Below, piece by piece: positions 24,015 to 33,689 of a stretch of 64,000 bases of DNA. Both the position numbers and the translations under genes were made by a program. The notes below the pieces were generated by a model. It did no database searches and was not told the DNA's origin. It saw nothing but the letters and a program-made list of their open reading frames with translations. Origin of the DNA: Pomphorhynchus laevis (lineage: Eukaryota; Acanthocephala; Palaeacanthocephala; Echinorhynchida; Pomphorhynchidae); contig WNNJ02003342.1 of the NCBI GenBank assembly GCA_012934845.2, forward strand, positions 1 through 64,000. The letters run 5' to 3'. The stretch's first letter is position 1, and every line of letters starts with the position of its first letter.

Positions 24015-24075
24015 TAACTAATGCCGACGAAGTATCACACCTTAAAAAGGTGTGATACGTTATCGGCATTAGTTA
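24015..24075. repeat. Near-perfect 61-bp palindrome
   Basis: Arms TAACTAATGCCGA and GTATCACACCTT are mirrored by AAGGTGTGATAC and TCGGCATTAGTTA, with a 4-base mismatched bulge in each arm and a loop of about three A. It interrupts the GIY-YIG debris, so it is probably a tiny foldback insertion. Confidence 0.85.
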
Positions 24076-24740
24076 ACCATTGGCTAAATCAGAACCACGA
24101 ACATGATTTTTCCAGTTCTAATGTTTTGAAAAATGAGACAGCATATCCAGATGCCTGATAAGAGAAAGTATACACATTCATAGTTATTCTAACACGATAT
24201 ATGGTAATAAGGGCAATTGGAAGTTAGTTATCCCTACTAGCAAACTGCAAAATCGGTAGAGTTTCATCGTTGGTTTCTTCCGTGTTTATTGTATAAATAC
24301 ATCAATTTTTCTTGTGATGAATTTATTTAATTTTAATTTGTAATTTTGAGCAGAATCTATGAACACTTTTTTATATTTTATCCTCTGCATAATCAGAAAT
24401 AAAATGTACACTAAAAATGAAATTAATATGATTTCATAATCAGAAAACGAGAATTAATTCTCATTTATTGATTCTCATTTTTATTGTTCATTTATTATAT
24501 TTTACTAATTAAATCAGCTAACTGAGTCTACGTATTTAATATAATTATAAAATAAACAAAACATAATAATGCTAAATCAAAATTTAATAATTAAATAATA
24601 AAATTAATAATTGTTTTTAGATTTTCTATAATTTAAATCAAGTTAAAAAAATAAAAAATAAAAAATAAAATTTAAAATAAACGTCATTTTTATGAATTGA
24701 CTAATAAATAACAGACGTTGTATCAGAATAAGAATTAGAG

Positions 24741-24836
24741 GTCATCAGGAGGAACTGCTATGCTATCAGGTTTCGGCCCCTAACTCCTCTACCCAACATA
24801 GCAGCGGGGCCAAATACATGCTAATGATGTATTTCC
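24741..24836 (-). ncRNA. Conserved structured block of the Naiad terminal region, copy 1
   Basis: On the minus strand: hairpin AAATACAT-CATTAGC-ATGTATTT (24812-24834), then CTGCTATG (24804-24797), GAGGAG (24789-24784), CCGAAACCTGATA, CATAGCAG (24762-24755) and TTCCTC (24754-24749), followed by CTGATGA. CTGCTATG pairs with CATAGCAG and GAGGAG with TTCCTC; the two helices interleave, i.e. a pseudoknot. A third pairing (GGCCCC with GGGGCC) exists only in this copy. Pairing changes between copies are compensatory. Function unknown. Confidence 0.55.
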
Positions 24837-24878
24837 TCTGAAATAACTATCTAGTATCTTATTCTAATGCAAAGTATA

Positions 24879-25136
24879 TTATTTATTATCCATCCATAAA
24901 AATTTGCCACTTAAGAGTTTAAATTTATTCTTTATATTATTGTGTTGATTTATATATTTTACTATTTTCTGCTTGATGTTATTTTTATAGTAACCTAGTT
25001 TAAAATATTTATCTATTAAATTATTTAAATGATTTTGAAGAAAGCCAATATCATTACATATTGTTGCAATTCTTAAAATTTCATTATTTAATGTATTATA
25101 TTTTATATTATATGGTATGCATGAATGCTCATGCAA
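24879..25136 (-). CDS. Naiad C-terminal tail
   Basis: 85 residues (HSCIPYNIKYNTLNNEILRI to KFLWMDNK) in line with the RT region, corresponding to the thumb and C-terminal part of Penelope-like polyproteins (N..E..RI.TIC.D..FL..HL..L....KLGY). The Met at its start is internal. Confidence 0.75.
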   Translation of the reverse strand: MHEHSCIPYNIKYNTLNNEILRIATICNDIGFLQNHLNNLIDKYFKLGYYKNNIKQKIVKYINQHNNIKNKFKLLSGKFLWMDNK

Positions 25137-25209
25137 AAATATGTTTCTTGTAAATTTAAATATGTCATATTTACGATATAAATTAATAGTAGTTTTAGTT
25201 AATGTTAAT

Positions 25210-26886
25210 TTAAATGTTCATATCAAGATATACACCTTCTTTATCATTAATATTGGTTTTGTTAAGAATAAGGCTTTCTGGATAAATGTGCTCACTAATT
25301 AAATAAAAATTATTAGAATTAAATACACATATATCATCAATGTATCGAAACATATATTTCATATATTTATATTGTTTAGATTTAGTTTTTACACAGTTAT
25401 GAACAAATTCATATTCTATAAAGCTTAAAAACAAGTCAGCTATAATTGGGCTACTATTACCACCCATTGGAACACCTTTTACTTGTCTAAATATAGATGT
25501 CCCTACTTTTAAATAATTTTGATTTATCAAAATATTTAAGGATTCTATTAATTCAATTTTATCCATATATTTATATTTATTTGATGGTTTAATTTTTGTT
25601 AGATAGGCGTTATAATTATTATAACATATATATGTATATCTTTTTCCGAATATAAGGTTAATTAATTTTACTAACGCTTCTTTAATATCTACTAAATCTA
25701 GATTTGTATAAAGCGTACTAAAATCGTATGTATTTATATTTTGAAAATTTATTCTTTTTGTCTGTTCTAAAAATTCTTTTGTAGAATTAATACTGAAATA
25801 GTGTTTTATACCAGTATTAATTTCGATTACCTTGCAATATTTTTTAAAATGTGCTTTAATTACTTTAAGTATTTTATTCATATAGACAGAAAGTGGTTTT
25901 AATGTACATTTAAACGCACTACATATGAACCTAGGTTTTATTGGATTTTTATGTAATTTTGGATTCCAATATAATATAGGTATAGTTTTATTATCTAATT
26001 CAACCTTTATACCCTTTTTATCCATTATAGAACAGTGACTTGTAATAATTGTTTCTAAACTCAACTCACTACGTTCATATGTTGGATTTACATTTAAATC
26101 ATTAGAATTAACCTCTTTCACTAGTATATCATAATAAAGCTTTTTGCATATGAAGACAAAGTTATTATTAGCTTTATCAATAGTTGTTATTATATAGTTA
26201 TCCTTTAATTTAGTAAGTTCTTTATACATATCTTTATTAATTTTATCTTTCCTTTTATAATTGTTTGTTATTTTCATTTTATTTTTAATTTTATCAAATA
26301 TATAATCTTTCCAAATTTTTATCTTAGATATATTCGAGCTTTCACTATTAATCAGCTTACTAAAGTAATCATTTAAGTTATTATATAACGAATTGTAAAT
26401 TTTATTTTTGTCGTTGTTATTATTTAATCTATATTTATACCCTTTTGATAGCAGCTTTCTTAATTCACAATTTTCAATTAATTCTAGATTATGGGTACAT
26501 ATATGTTCATTTATTTTATCAAAACTAAGACTTTTACAATTGCATTCTGTTTCCATTATGTTTCTAATATTATCGTTACATATTGATTTTAATTCTTTAT
26601 TATAATTACAAATTTTTCGTCCTAATGGTGGTAGGAGTTTATACCTTATTTTAGGAATATATTTACTTAAATCTGACCCTATTATTTCTTTACTTTTAGA
26701 ATTATTTAAAAGTCCGGCTATATTTATGTTATCTATACATTTATTAATGAAGTTTATGGTTAATGTATATTTTCTATTGTTATTATTTACATTTATTGTA
26801 CGATTATAGTATTTTGTATTACAATAACGGTCTATTATACAACTTAGCCTATTATAGTCGTTAATCAATTTTGATTTATTGAACAT
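25210..26886 (-). CDS. Naiad reverse transcriptase
   Basis: 558 residues. The CxC motif (CNC) is at 115-117, followed by the typical THNLELIENCELR and KGYKYR. PKLHKNPIKPRF at 309-320 is the fingers motif of Penelope-like RTs. Motif A is TYDFSTLYTNL at 386-396, motif B is GVPMGGNSSPIIADLFL at 471-487 and motif C is FRYIDDICVF at 513-522, with both catalytic Asp present. GVYLDM at 551-556 is motif D/E. The frame closes shortly after this; the second copy at 57868-58092 reads on without a stop. All key residues are intact, so the enzyme part is young. Low-complexity Asn/Lys richness reflects the AT bias. Confidence 0.9.
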   Translation of the reverse strand: MFNKSKLINDYNRLSCIIDRYCNTKYYNRTINVNNNNRKYTLTINFINKCIDNINIAGLLNNSKSKEIIGSDLSKYIPKIRYKLLPPLGRKICNYNKELKSICNDNIRNIMETECNCKSLSFDKINEHICTHNLELIENCELRKLLSKGYKYRLNNNNDKNKIYNSLYNNLNDYFSKLINSESSNISKIKIWKDYIFDKIKNKMKITNNYKRKDKINKDMYKELTKLKDNYIITTIDKANNNFVFICKKLYYDILVKEVNSNDLNVNPTYERSELSLETIITSHCSIMDKKGIKVELDNKTIPILYWNPKLHKNPIKPRFICSAFKCTLKPLSVYMNKILKVIKAHFKKYCKVIEINTGIKHYFSINSTKEFLEQTKRINFQNINTYDFSTLYTNLDLVDIKEALVKLINLIFGKRYTYICYNNYNAYLTKIKPSNKYKYMDKIELIESLNILINQNYLKVGTSIFRQVKGVPMGGNSSPIIADLFLSFIEYEFVHNCVKTKSKQYKYMKYMFRYIDDICVFNSNNFYLISEHIYPESLILNKTNINDKEGVYLDMNI

Positions 26887-27146
26887 ATGATAACTTTAGA
26901 AAAACTTCTTATATTTACATAAAGATCTTTTAGCTTATTATCACTTAAAAGTTGTTTTAATATTTCTAATTGTTCATTTATATACATATCTTTTTTAATA
27001 TTTTTAACTCTATTTTTCCTATTCCTTTTATCACCATGACTTCTTGGTTTGCGTTTAACAGGATTATTATAATATAGTTGTTTATTATGTATTATACTAC
27101 TTCTGCCAATTCCTTGTACCACATCATTCAATCCTAATGGGTACAT
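26865..27146 (-). CDS. Naiad linker between endonuclease and reverse transcriptase
   Basis: 93 residues starting MYPLGLNDVVQGIG, the conserved P-x-GLN end of Penelope-type GIY-YIG domains, followed by a basic stretch (KRKPRSHGDKRNRKNR). It is in the same frame as the endonuclease segment and overlaps the start of the RT frame by 22 bp in another frame. The start Met is therefore internal, not a real protein start. Confidence 0.75.
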   Translation of the reverse strand: MYPLGLNDVVQGIGRSSIIHNKQLYYNNPVKRKPRSHGDKRNRKNRVKNIKKDMYINEQLEILKQLLSDNKLKDLYVNIRSFSKVIICSINQN

Positions 27147-27191
27147 TGAATTAAGCGTTTTAATCCAAAAATCTTCTTTTTCTAATAGTTT

Positions 27192-27590
27192 TTAATTTAA
27201 TATTGAAATGTTTTCTTCGATAATATGTTCTAAAATAAATAATTTACAGTTTTTAATATCATGTCCTATTAATCTCATATGTTTATGAAATATAGTTTGA
27301 CTATTATGCTGTATATTATATATGTGTTGCCTAAACCTAGTTTTTAACATTTGATATGTTTTTCCTATATATTGCAATCCACATGTACATTGTATAAGAT
27401 ACACTACACCTGCGGTATTGCAGTTACAATTATTATTAATATTTAATGAAAAACATTTGTTTGTCGTATTACTTACAATACAATTATTATTTATAACATC
27501 ACAAACTATACAATTTTTTCTGTTACATTTAAAAGATCTAAAATTGAAATCATTAGTACTTACGTATTTTTCCAATATTGTTGAGTACAT
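27192..27590 (-). CDS. Naiad GIY-YIG endonuclease domain
   Basis: 132 residues. A Cys cluster comes first (CNRKNCIVC at about 22-30, then CNC at 55-57). The GIY-YIG core follows: GVVYLIQC at 61-68, QYIGKT at 73-78, catalytic-type Arg in KTRFRQH (83-89), paired His in FHKHM (101-105) and the late Glu in FILEHI (118-123). The Cys and His positions fit the CCHH signature of Penelope-type endonucleases. The same frame continues past a TAA into the next segment, which gives the conserved end FWIKTLNSMYPLGLN of this domain. It nicks target DNA for insertion. Confidence 0.85.
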   Translation of the reverse strand: MYSTILEKYVSTNDFNFRSFKCNRKNCIVCDVINNNCIVSNTTNKCFSLNINNNCNCNTAGVVYLIQCTCGLQYIGKTYQMLKTRFRQHIYNIQHNSQTIFHKHMRLIGHDIKNCKLFILEHIIEENISILN

Positions 27591-27716
27591 GTAACTTTTA
27601 AGTCATAATTTTTAACGTTGCTTTTTCGGTGTCGCCACCTAGTTTAGTTGACTTAGACTAAACTTACAACGGGCCATCCAGCAGCATCTGACAGGGGGCT
27701 GCCCTGCTTAACATAA

Positions 27717-28249
27717 AATTTTATTTTATTAATTTTTATTTTTTTTATATTTTTATAGAAGTTTTTTAATTTTCAAATGAACTATTCTACGTATTTTATT
27801 TATATTAAAAGTATTGATAAATAGAATAAATAATTAATATATAATTATATAAGATTTTATATAATTTATATATAAAGTTAAAATTTAAAATAACAATCAA
27901 CTTTTATAAATTGACTAATAAAAACATTATATATAGATACACAAAATATCGAAATATTATTTTTAAATTATTAAAAATTTTCTATATTATTACAAGTGAT
28001 ATTAAAGAATTTTTCAATGAAAATATAATTTTGTTAAATTCATCGTTTTTTAATTTATAATTATAATAACTTTATAAAGTATAAACTTATACCACTTTAT
28101 AAAGTATACTTTATATATAAAGTATACTTGGCCTTAAAAAAGAGTTTGAGATCTAATATACATACACTACTTATACAATCTTATATACATACAAAGAAAA
28201 GTCCTGGTTATTATAAATTCTTACAAGCTTAAACACACAAGACCTATTA
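27717..28249. other. AT-rich spacer with a partial Naiad-like terminal sequence
   Basis: Contains ATAATTTATAT and AATTGACTAATAAAA words like those of the Naiad terminal region (about 27855-27925), so it may be remains of a terminal repeat on the 5' side of the Naiad. No gene seen. Confidence 0.4.
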
Positions 28250-28353
28250 TACTACGATTTTTATTCCACTGTAAGCAATCAACGAAGCCGTACGCCCAGG
28301 GTACGTCCCGGGATACGCAGTCTAATTTTACTTCCTGACAACATCTTTCCACT

Positions 28354-28587
28354 TTGATGCCAAAAGGGAAACCCAGTGACACATCGCGGTGTTGTAACTT
28401 CAACGGTTCCGCCGCACGCTGTAAAGGTTGCAAGTGCGCAAAATCAGGGACGTCGTGCCGGTACGACTGCCTAGCCAAAGGTTGTACAAATCGAGCAGTT
28501 CATATGACAGTCGACTCTTTTAGTTTAAATCGTCAACCTTTACAATCGGCTACATCTCACGACGCCGAACAAACGACTAATAAATAA
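28354..28587 (+). CDS. LINE family B, Cys-rich N-terminal domain
   Basis: 77 residues with the pattern CCNFNGSAARCKGCKCAKSG followed by TSCRYDCLAKGCTN. The spacing of Cys (C-x-NG-x4-C-x2-C-x-C-x5-C-x3-C-x4-C) matches the N-terminal Cys module found on polyproteins of this LINE family; it probably binds nucleic acid with zinc. Not a retroviral CCHC knuckle. Confidence 0.65.
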   Translation: MMPKGKPSDTSRCCNFNGSAARCKGCKCAKSGTSCRYDCLAKGCTNRAVHMTVDSFSLNRQPLQSATSHDAEQTTNK

Positions 28588-29051
28588 CACGAGGACTACC
28601 AAATATACAGATGGGTTATCCAAAAACGCTGCATATATAAATGAAGGTTATGGACCTTGAAGGAATCTCCTATTGAACAAGTGCTATCAGGAAGCCATCA
28701 AGTGGAAACCTAATTTGATAGTACTCCCGAGATGCAATGCCAGTTCTGATTTCATTAATTTGCTGGCAGAACTATATAGTGAATGTGTAATCGATCCATT
28801 GCAAATGGAGAATAAACTAAACAACAATCATGTGTCAACTAATTCTTCAAAAGGGGCAAAGTCGCAAAACTAGTACACAGAGAAAGCTTATAGGGCGTCG
28901 CATATCATTCTGGAGGGGTAGAAAAATGGCTGATCTCTTGGATGAGGCTAGAGTGATGCAAAACTTACAGATGCAACACAATTCACCCATCAAGAAGACT
29001 AAATTCAAATGGATCCGAACATTCATTAAGTTCATGGTAAAATAACTACAG

Positions 29052-30542
29052 TTGTTATCGAATCCAAGCAAATCTAATGGGGTATTAAGTCTCGAAAATG
29101 TGATCGGATCACAGAATGTGCGTGAGAAACTATTGGGTCTATATCCCAATGTGGCAGAATTGGCAGAAGAAGATTTTCTCATGAAGCGACTTCCGAATGT
29201 TATCGATCATAATCCAGCACGCTTTGATGACATCTCAGTCGAAGATATAAAAGCTTCCGCAAGGCGTACCCATGGAGCAGCGGGTCTTTCAGGTACTGAT
29301 GCTCAATTATGGAAAATGATGCTTTGCTCGTTTAGACAACCATCAGATCGACTAGCTGCCGCGTTAGCAGAATTTGCCATAATGCTCGCGACGAGGGTCA
29401 TTCCCGCTAAATCTTTAAATGCTTTTACAGCGAGTCGACTAGTTCCATTGGATAAGTGTCCGAGCGTGAGACCAATTGGCATTGGGGAAGTATCAAGACG
29501 TATTATTGGAAAAATCATCTCGTCAAGAGTATGTAACGATTTGCAGGCTGTTGCCGGATGTGAACAACTATGATGTGGTCAGAAGAGTGAAGTTGAAACA
29601 GCGATACATTCTGTACGCGATGCATTTGATCGAGATACTAAGAATTGTGTACTACAATTGGACGCTGTAAATGCTTTTAACAGAGTGAACAGGAAATTAG
29701 CTCTTCGTAACGTAGAATATGTATGTCCTTCGCTATCAGTGTTTCTAAAAAATGTGTACGGTACCTCGTGTACATTATCGGTTTACGGGGACAATATATT
29801 CAAAAGAAGGATTCACGCAGAGCGATCCGGTATCCGTAGTGGCTTTTGCTACTGCATCTATACCCTTGATCAAGAGGTTACAATCAGTGGCTCCAAATGT
29901 GAGACACTGCTGGTTCGCGTATGATGCTAATTGCATAGGTTCATGTAACGACCTCATGCGAGTTTGGAATACTGTGATTGAGCTCGGTCCGAGATATGGG
30001 TTCTTAATCAACGAAATAAAATGCGCTCTACTTGTTCATGAAGAGAAAATAATACACGCTGAAGAGCTATTTGCTAACAGTGTTTTAAAAATTACAACAG
30101 AAGGACTAAAACGTTTTAGGGTTGGCAGTAGGACGGGAACAATTTGTAAATGATTTCGTAATCAATCGGATTGATGAGGGGATATCTGATGATATCTACT
30201 TTTTCGAACTTGGATCAGGTGGCTAGAGAAGATCCGCATGTGGTTTTTGTCGCATTGACTAAATCCTTGCAATTCAGATGGACATCTGTTCAACGTACGA
30301 CTTGCTCTGAAGACGCTTGCTATGATCGTTTATCTTCCTTTATATTTGATCGCTCGGTGCCCACGATGATTGGAGTTGATAGTCAGCTGGCAAACAAAGA
30401 TCTCTTGTCCTTTCCACGTTGCTGTGGTGGTTTAGGGATAATTGACCCAGTGGCATTTGTTTCGAAACAGTATGAGTGGTCGAGGTCTATTTGTAGCCAT
30501 CTACAGAATGGCCTAAGGGGTGGGGCTCTTATGGTCGCCTAA
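29052..30542 (+). CDS. LINE family B, reverse transcriptase (broken into several frames)
   Basis: 29052-29573 gives THGAAGLSGTDAQLWKMMLC, then SRLVPLDKCPSVRPIGIGEV and SRRIIGKII. 29658-29750 gives motif A as MDAVNAFNRVNRKLALRNV. 29800-29930 gives motif B as TQSDPVSVVAFATASIPLI (family form TQGDP) and motif C as WFAYDANCIGS (family form FADD). 29960-30150 continues with LGPRYGFLINEIKC, and 30171-30542 ends the thumb with SFPRCCGGLGIIDPVAF. Loss of the Gly in motif B and of one catalytic Asp in motif C, besides frame changes, means the enzyme is dead. Confidence 0.75.
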
Positions 30543-30759
30543 AATAAGTAATCGAAATCCATTTTGCTCCAAAAGAAAATTTATTATCAGATGAAGCTGA
30601 ACGATCTCAAAAAAATAGGTCTACGATAAACAAAAAGTACGTCCATGGTGATCCCTACATGCTTGATTTTGCGGGAATGAAAGGAGCTTCTACTTGGTTG
30701 TCGGCTAAACCCATTAGTAAGATTGGATATAATCTCAGCCCAATCAATTTAAAGATGCA

Positions 30760-31416
30760 ATGGCAGTAAGATATGGTTGGGAGCCACCCAACGCTCCAAT
30801 TACATGCAAATGCGGTCAGCCATTTAATTTGCGTCATTGTCATTCATGTCAATCCGGTGGCATCCCTGCCATCCGTCATACTGCCATGCGTGACATTTTT
30901 GCCGATGAATTAACGAAGATCTGCTCATCAGTGTGTATAGAACCAGTGTTACAGTCTGTGACGGACTTTGTGGAATTTGAAAATGCATCAACCACACGTG
31001 ATGATAACTCGAGGGCTGATGTATCTTGTCACGGACTTTACGGAGATTGGACGGAGCGGTCCATGCTAGACGTGTGTACATTTAGCCATATTGCCCCATC
31101 CTATACCCGGAAACCTTGTACAGCCATTTTCCATTTTTACGAGGCTCTGAAGAGGTCAAACTATTGTGAATGTATTGCACAGATCGAGAGAGCGTGTTTC
31201 TATCCAGTGGTCATTGCTACGAATGGAGTTTTTAGACCGACAACTGATTTAATAACGAAGCATATGTCGATACTCAAGGCGATCATATCAAAGGAAAATT
31301 ACAACGATTGTATTTTCAACTTGAGGTTTCGAACTGGAACGACAATGGCGAAGATGGTCTCGATGTGTGTGAGGGCAGCCCGCTCTGCACGTAACAGACC
31401 AGTGATTCAAAATTAA
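30760..31416 (+). CDS. LINE family B, CCHC zinc finger and restriction-like endonuclease
   Basis: 218 residues, open throughout. CKCGQPFNLRHCHSCQSGGI (about 17-36) gives the C-x-C-x7-H-x3-4-C finger, followed by IRHTAMRDIFADEL. The nuclease core lies at about 90-125: DDNSRADVSCHGLYGD then ERSMLDVCTFSHIAPS, i.e. R-x-D ... D-V as in the restriction-like endonuclease of this family. The C-terminal QIERACFYPVVIATNG and MVSMCVRAARSARNRP are family signatures as well. This last part is much better preserved than the RT. Confidence 0.75.
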   Translation: MAVRYGWEPPNAPITCKCGQPFNLRHCHSCQSGGIPAIRHTAMRDIFADELTKICSSVCIEPVLQSVTDFVEFENASTTRDDNSRADVSCHGLYGDWTERSMLDVCTFSHIAPSYTRKPCTAIFHFYEALKRSNYCECIAQIERACFYPVVIATNGVFRPTTDLITKHMSILKAIISKENYNDCIFNLRFRTGTTMAKMVSMCVRAARSARNRPVIQN

Positions 31417-31470
31417 TGTTGAACCCATTACGGATAACTTTTTTACTTTAAACGGACCTATTTGCGGGTG

Positions 31471-32265
31471 ACCTTTTAAATGATTTTACACTATTTTGTG
31501 TGGATAATTAAATAAATATAAAAAATAAAACAAAAAACAAAAAAAACTGTATAAAGTTATTTATATAATTATAAATATAATAATTATAAATATAATTATA
31601 TCTTTGTTATTATATCTTTGCACAACAATCCTAAGGTACCTTATTATAAATAAAAAGAAATTATGAATAAAAAGGACACATTTGATTCTATTTATATCAA
31701 ATATAAATATATATAATAAATATATTAATATACTCTTTAAAATAATTATATATTAATATACTCTTTAATAAAGAGTATATTGGATATTTAATTTATATAT
31801 TACATAAATAACTTTTAAAATGTTAATTTATAAAGATGAGAGCTTAAATTTTGTTGTATTTTTGAAGTATTTATTTAAAAATTTATAGTAACGCGCTGTT
31901 TATGTTTTATTTATTAATAGTTCGCATGTATAACTTACTTTCTGGGATCACATGTTATACTAAAAGTTGAAAGCTATCAAGTTCTGCAATATTTATACGG
32001 AATCATGTTTAATACCTGTTGCAAACATACGATTTGTGAACTTAACTTAATTTGCTAAATTTACATTTGATTTACATATTATTACCAGCCAAAATTAATA
32101 AATGTGGATGGCTGTTATCTCGATATTTGATATATAAATTTATTTTCAAATTAATTTGGTTAATAATGCTATACTATATCTCGTGTGCCGTTTGTGTCTT
32201 CATTTGATTCAAATCATTCTTAATTGAGTTCCTTAATTGCCTATCAATCCTTTAAATATTAAAAA
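31471..32265. other. AT-rich spacer
   Basis: Short AT-rich direct and inverted runs around ATATACTCTTTAATA; no gene or known repeat recognised. Confidence 0.5.
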
Positions 32266-32494
32266 TTAAGAGCATTGAAAATACACGTTATATAAAAACC
32301 TTAAATCTTTTAGCAATTTGTTAATTTGATTTCTGCAAGTTTCTATTTCTTGTTTGTATAATGTGTCGGTTTGTTTCGATACGTATTTTCTGTAAGATCC
32401 ATTATCGTGGAATGCTGCCGTATCTTTTTGAATCTGTGCTCTCATTGTGATTAAAGGTGCAACAGCAATGCGTTTCATTGCCTTTTCGTACATT
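32266..32494 (-). CDS. Exon-like segment of an unrecognised host gene
   Basis: Preceded on the minus strand by TTTTTAACTCCAG, a strong acceptor, the frame reads LMYEKAMKRIAVAPLITM, RAQIQKDTAAFHDNGSYR, KYVSKQTDTLYKQEIE and RNQINKLLKDLR. A weak donor (AAG-GTTTTTAT) follows LKDLR near 32290, so the exon may be 32290-32495. The composition is that of a conserved soluble, helical protein. I do not recognise the family and see no partner exon. Confidence 0.45.
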
Positions 32495-32495
32495 A

Positions 32496-33108
32496 GCTGG
32501 AGTTAAAAATCAATACATTAATTGAATTTAAAAGTATAATCATATCATAGTATATATGGATTATATATCACCCTAGATCCTTTTGTAATTAGTAATTTGA
32601 TCGTTAAAACTTCAAATTGAAACTTTTATTAACTCAACGAGCGGAAAAATTATCGCTTTTTTACAATCGTATATTGTATTATTAGTATTATATTATTAAT
32701 ATATAAAATATTAATATATATTATATAAATATATATGTTAATATTATATTATTAATAAATAATTATTATATTATAAATTTTTTAGACAAAAGTTGATTTT
32801 ACTTAAGGTGTCGTCTCTAGACCACTAAAATTTTGAATGTTTTGCACTAGAACTGAACAGAAATAAATTCAGATTCATCGAATTTTTTACTCAATTCAAT
32901 TATATCGAGGCCGAACATTAGTACTACTGTTTTATAAAATACATATTAGTGAATATATAACAACTTTAAATTTATATGAAAAAGTCCAAATAAAATTTTT
33001 ATTAAAAGTAGGAACATTAAATAGGTACATTGTTGTGTATATTTTTTGTATTAGGGTCAAGTAAGCTACTATGTCATTCTTATAAATTACGGGAAAATAT
33101 GCATTAAG
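32496..33108. other. AT-rich spacer
   Basis: Includes a run of ATATTAATATAT-like sequence (32680-32770). Nothing else recognised. Confidence 0.5.
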
Positions 33109-33345
33109 GTAAATCATATGTTTAGGCAGAATCAATTATCCACACGCAACAAATTCTTTTAAATAATTTTTTTTAAACGTTTCAGTCATACACAATAACC
33201 CTTTTCAAGTTAGTAGTTTACTAACTTAAAACTACTAACTTGAAACTGGTCACTGTGTATGACCGAAACATTTTATTTAAAAATTATTTAAAAGAATTTG
33301 ACTTGTGAATAATTTATTATGCCTAAACATATGATTAGATGGCAC
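33109..33345. mobile_element. MITE-like palindrome of ~235 bp
   Basis: The two arms are inverted copies: outer word AATCATATGTTTAGGCA mirrored by TGCCTAAACATATGATT, inner CTACTAACTTGAAA mirrored by TTTCAAGTTAGTAG. The outer end recurs alone at 48400-48420 and 58575-58600, so it belongs to a family. It has no coding capacity; superfamily unknown. Confidence 0.75.
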
Positions 33346-33689
33346 ACGAGCGTAATTTTAACAGATTAATGTAAATCATTAACACGCTATTAGTGTATCC
33401 GACACTGGCTTTGCATTTAAAATGGTAGAAAATCAATCATAGAATTATGATTGAATTATGTTCGTGTTGAATTCTGCATGTTTTAAGTTAGTGAAAATTA
33501 AATTATAGACATGAGTATTTACTACAAATTTCCTTCAACTGCAAGCTTTTTATCTGTTTGTCATTTTCAAGTATACACTGGATTATTTGAATGAAATAAA
33601 ATCTTTCTGTACTGAATACACGAAAGAAAACAGCGCAACTACATGGCAAACAAATGAATTTATGTTCCAACATTTTTTAAGTGCTAACA

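Larger units (their letters stand above)
24511..27716 (-). mobile_element. Naiad (permuted Penelope-like element), almost full length
   Basis: On the minus strand the order is GIY-YIG endonuclease (27590-27192), linker (27146-26865), reverse transcriptase (26886-25210) and C-terminal tail (25136-24879), then a non-coding terminal region. An endonuclease ahead of the RT, plus a CxC motif in front of the RT, are the defining traits of Naiads as described for N-terminal EN+ Penelope-like elements. Canonical Penelope elements have the reverse order. Reading frames are mostly open with about three interruptions, so it is a fairly recent but probably inactive copy. No selenocysteine-type UGA appears inside the RT frame. 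Confidence 0.9.
28250..31470 (+). mobile_element. RLE-type LINE (family B), nearly full length, inactive
   Basis: A 3.2-kb block of much higher GC with polyprotein parts in order: a Cys-rich N-terminal domain (28354-28587), a linker with KWKPNLIVLPRCNASSDFI (28700-28770) and FWRGRKMADLLDEARVMQ (28909-28965), RT (29052-30542), then CCHC and nuclease (30760-31416). This architecture is known from a family common in cnidarians and other invertebrates, and the C-terminal CCHC plus nuclease is the mark of RLE LINEs. At least five frame changes or stops break it. Two more copies lie at 45436-46130 and 52690-53940. The clade (R2, NeSL, Hero, Utopia or other) cannot be set by eye. Confidence 0.75.

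Noticed and set aside
24741-24836. HDV-like ribozyme fold using the GGCCCC/GGGGCC pairing
   Set aside because: That pairing exists only in copy 1 and is not kept in the other three, and no P4 is visible.
27539-27563. GTAAGT ... TTTTAG mini-intron in the Naiad endonuclease
   Set aside because: Only about 26 bp, below any known spliceosomal intron; the frame reads through it.
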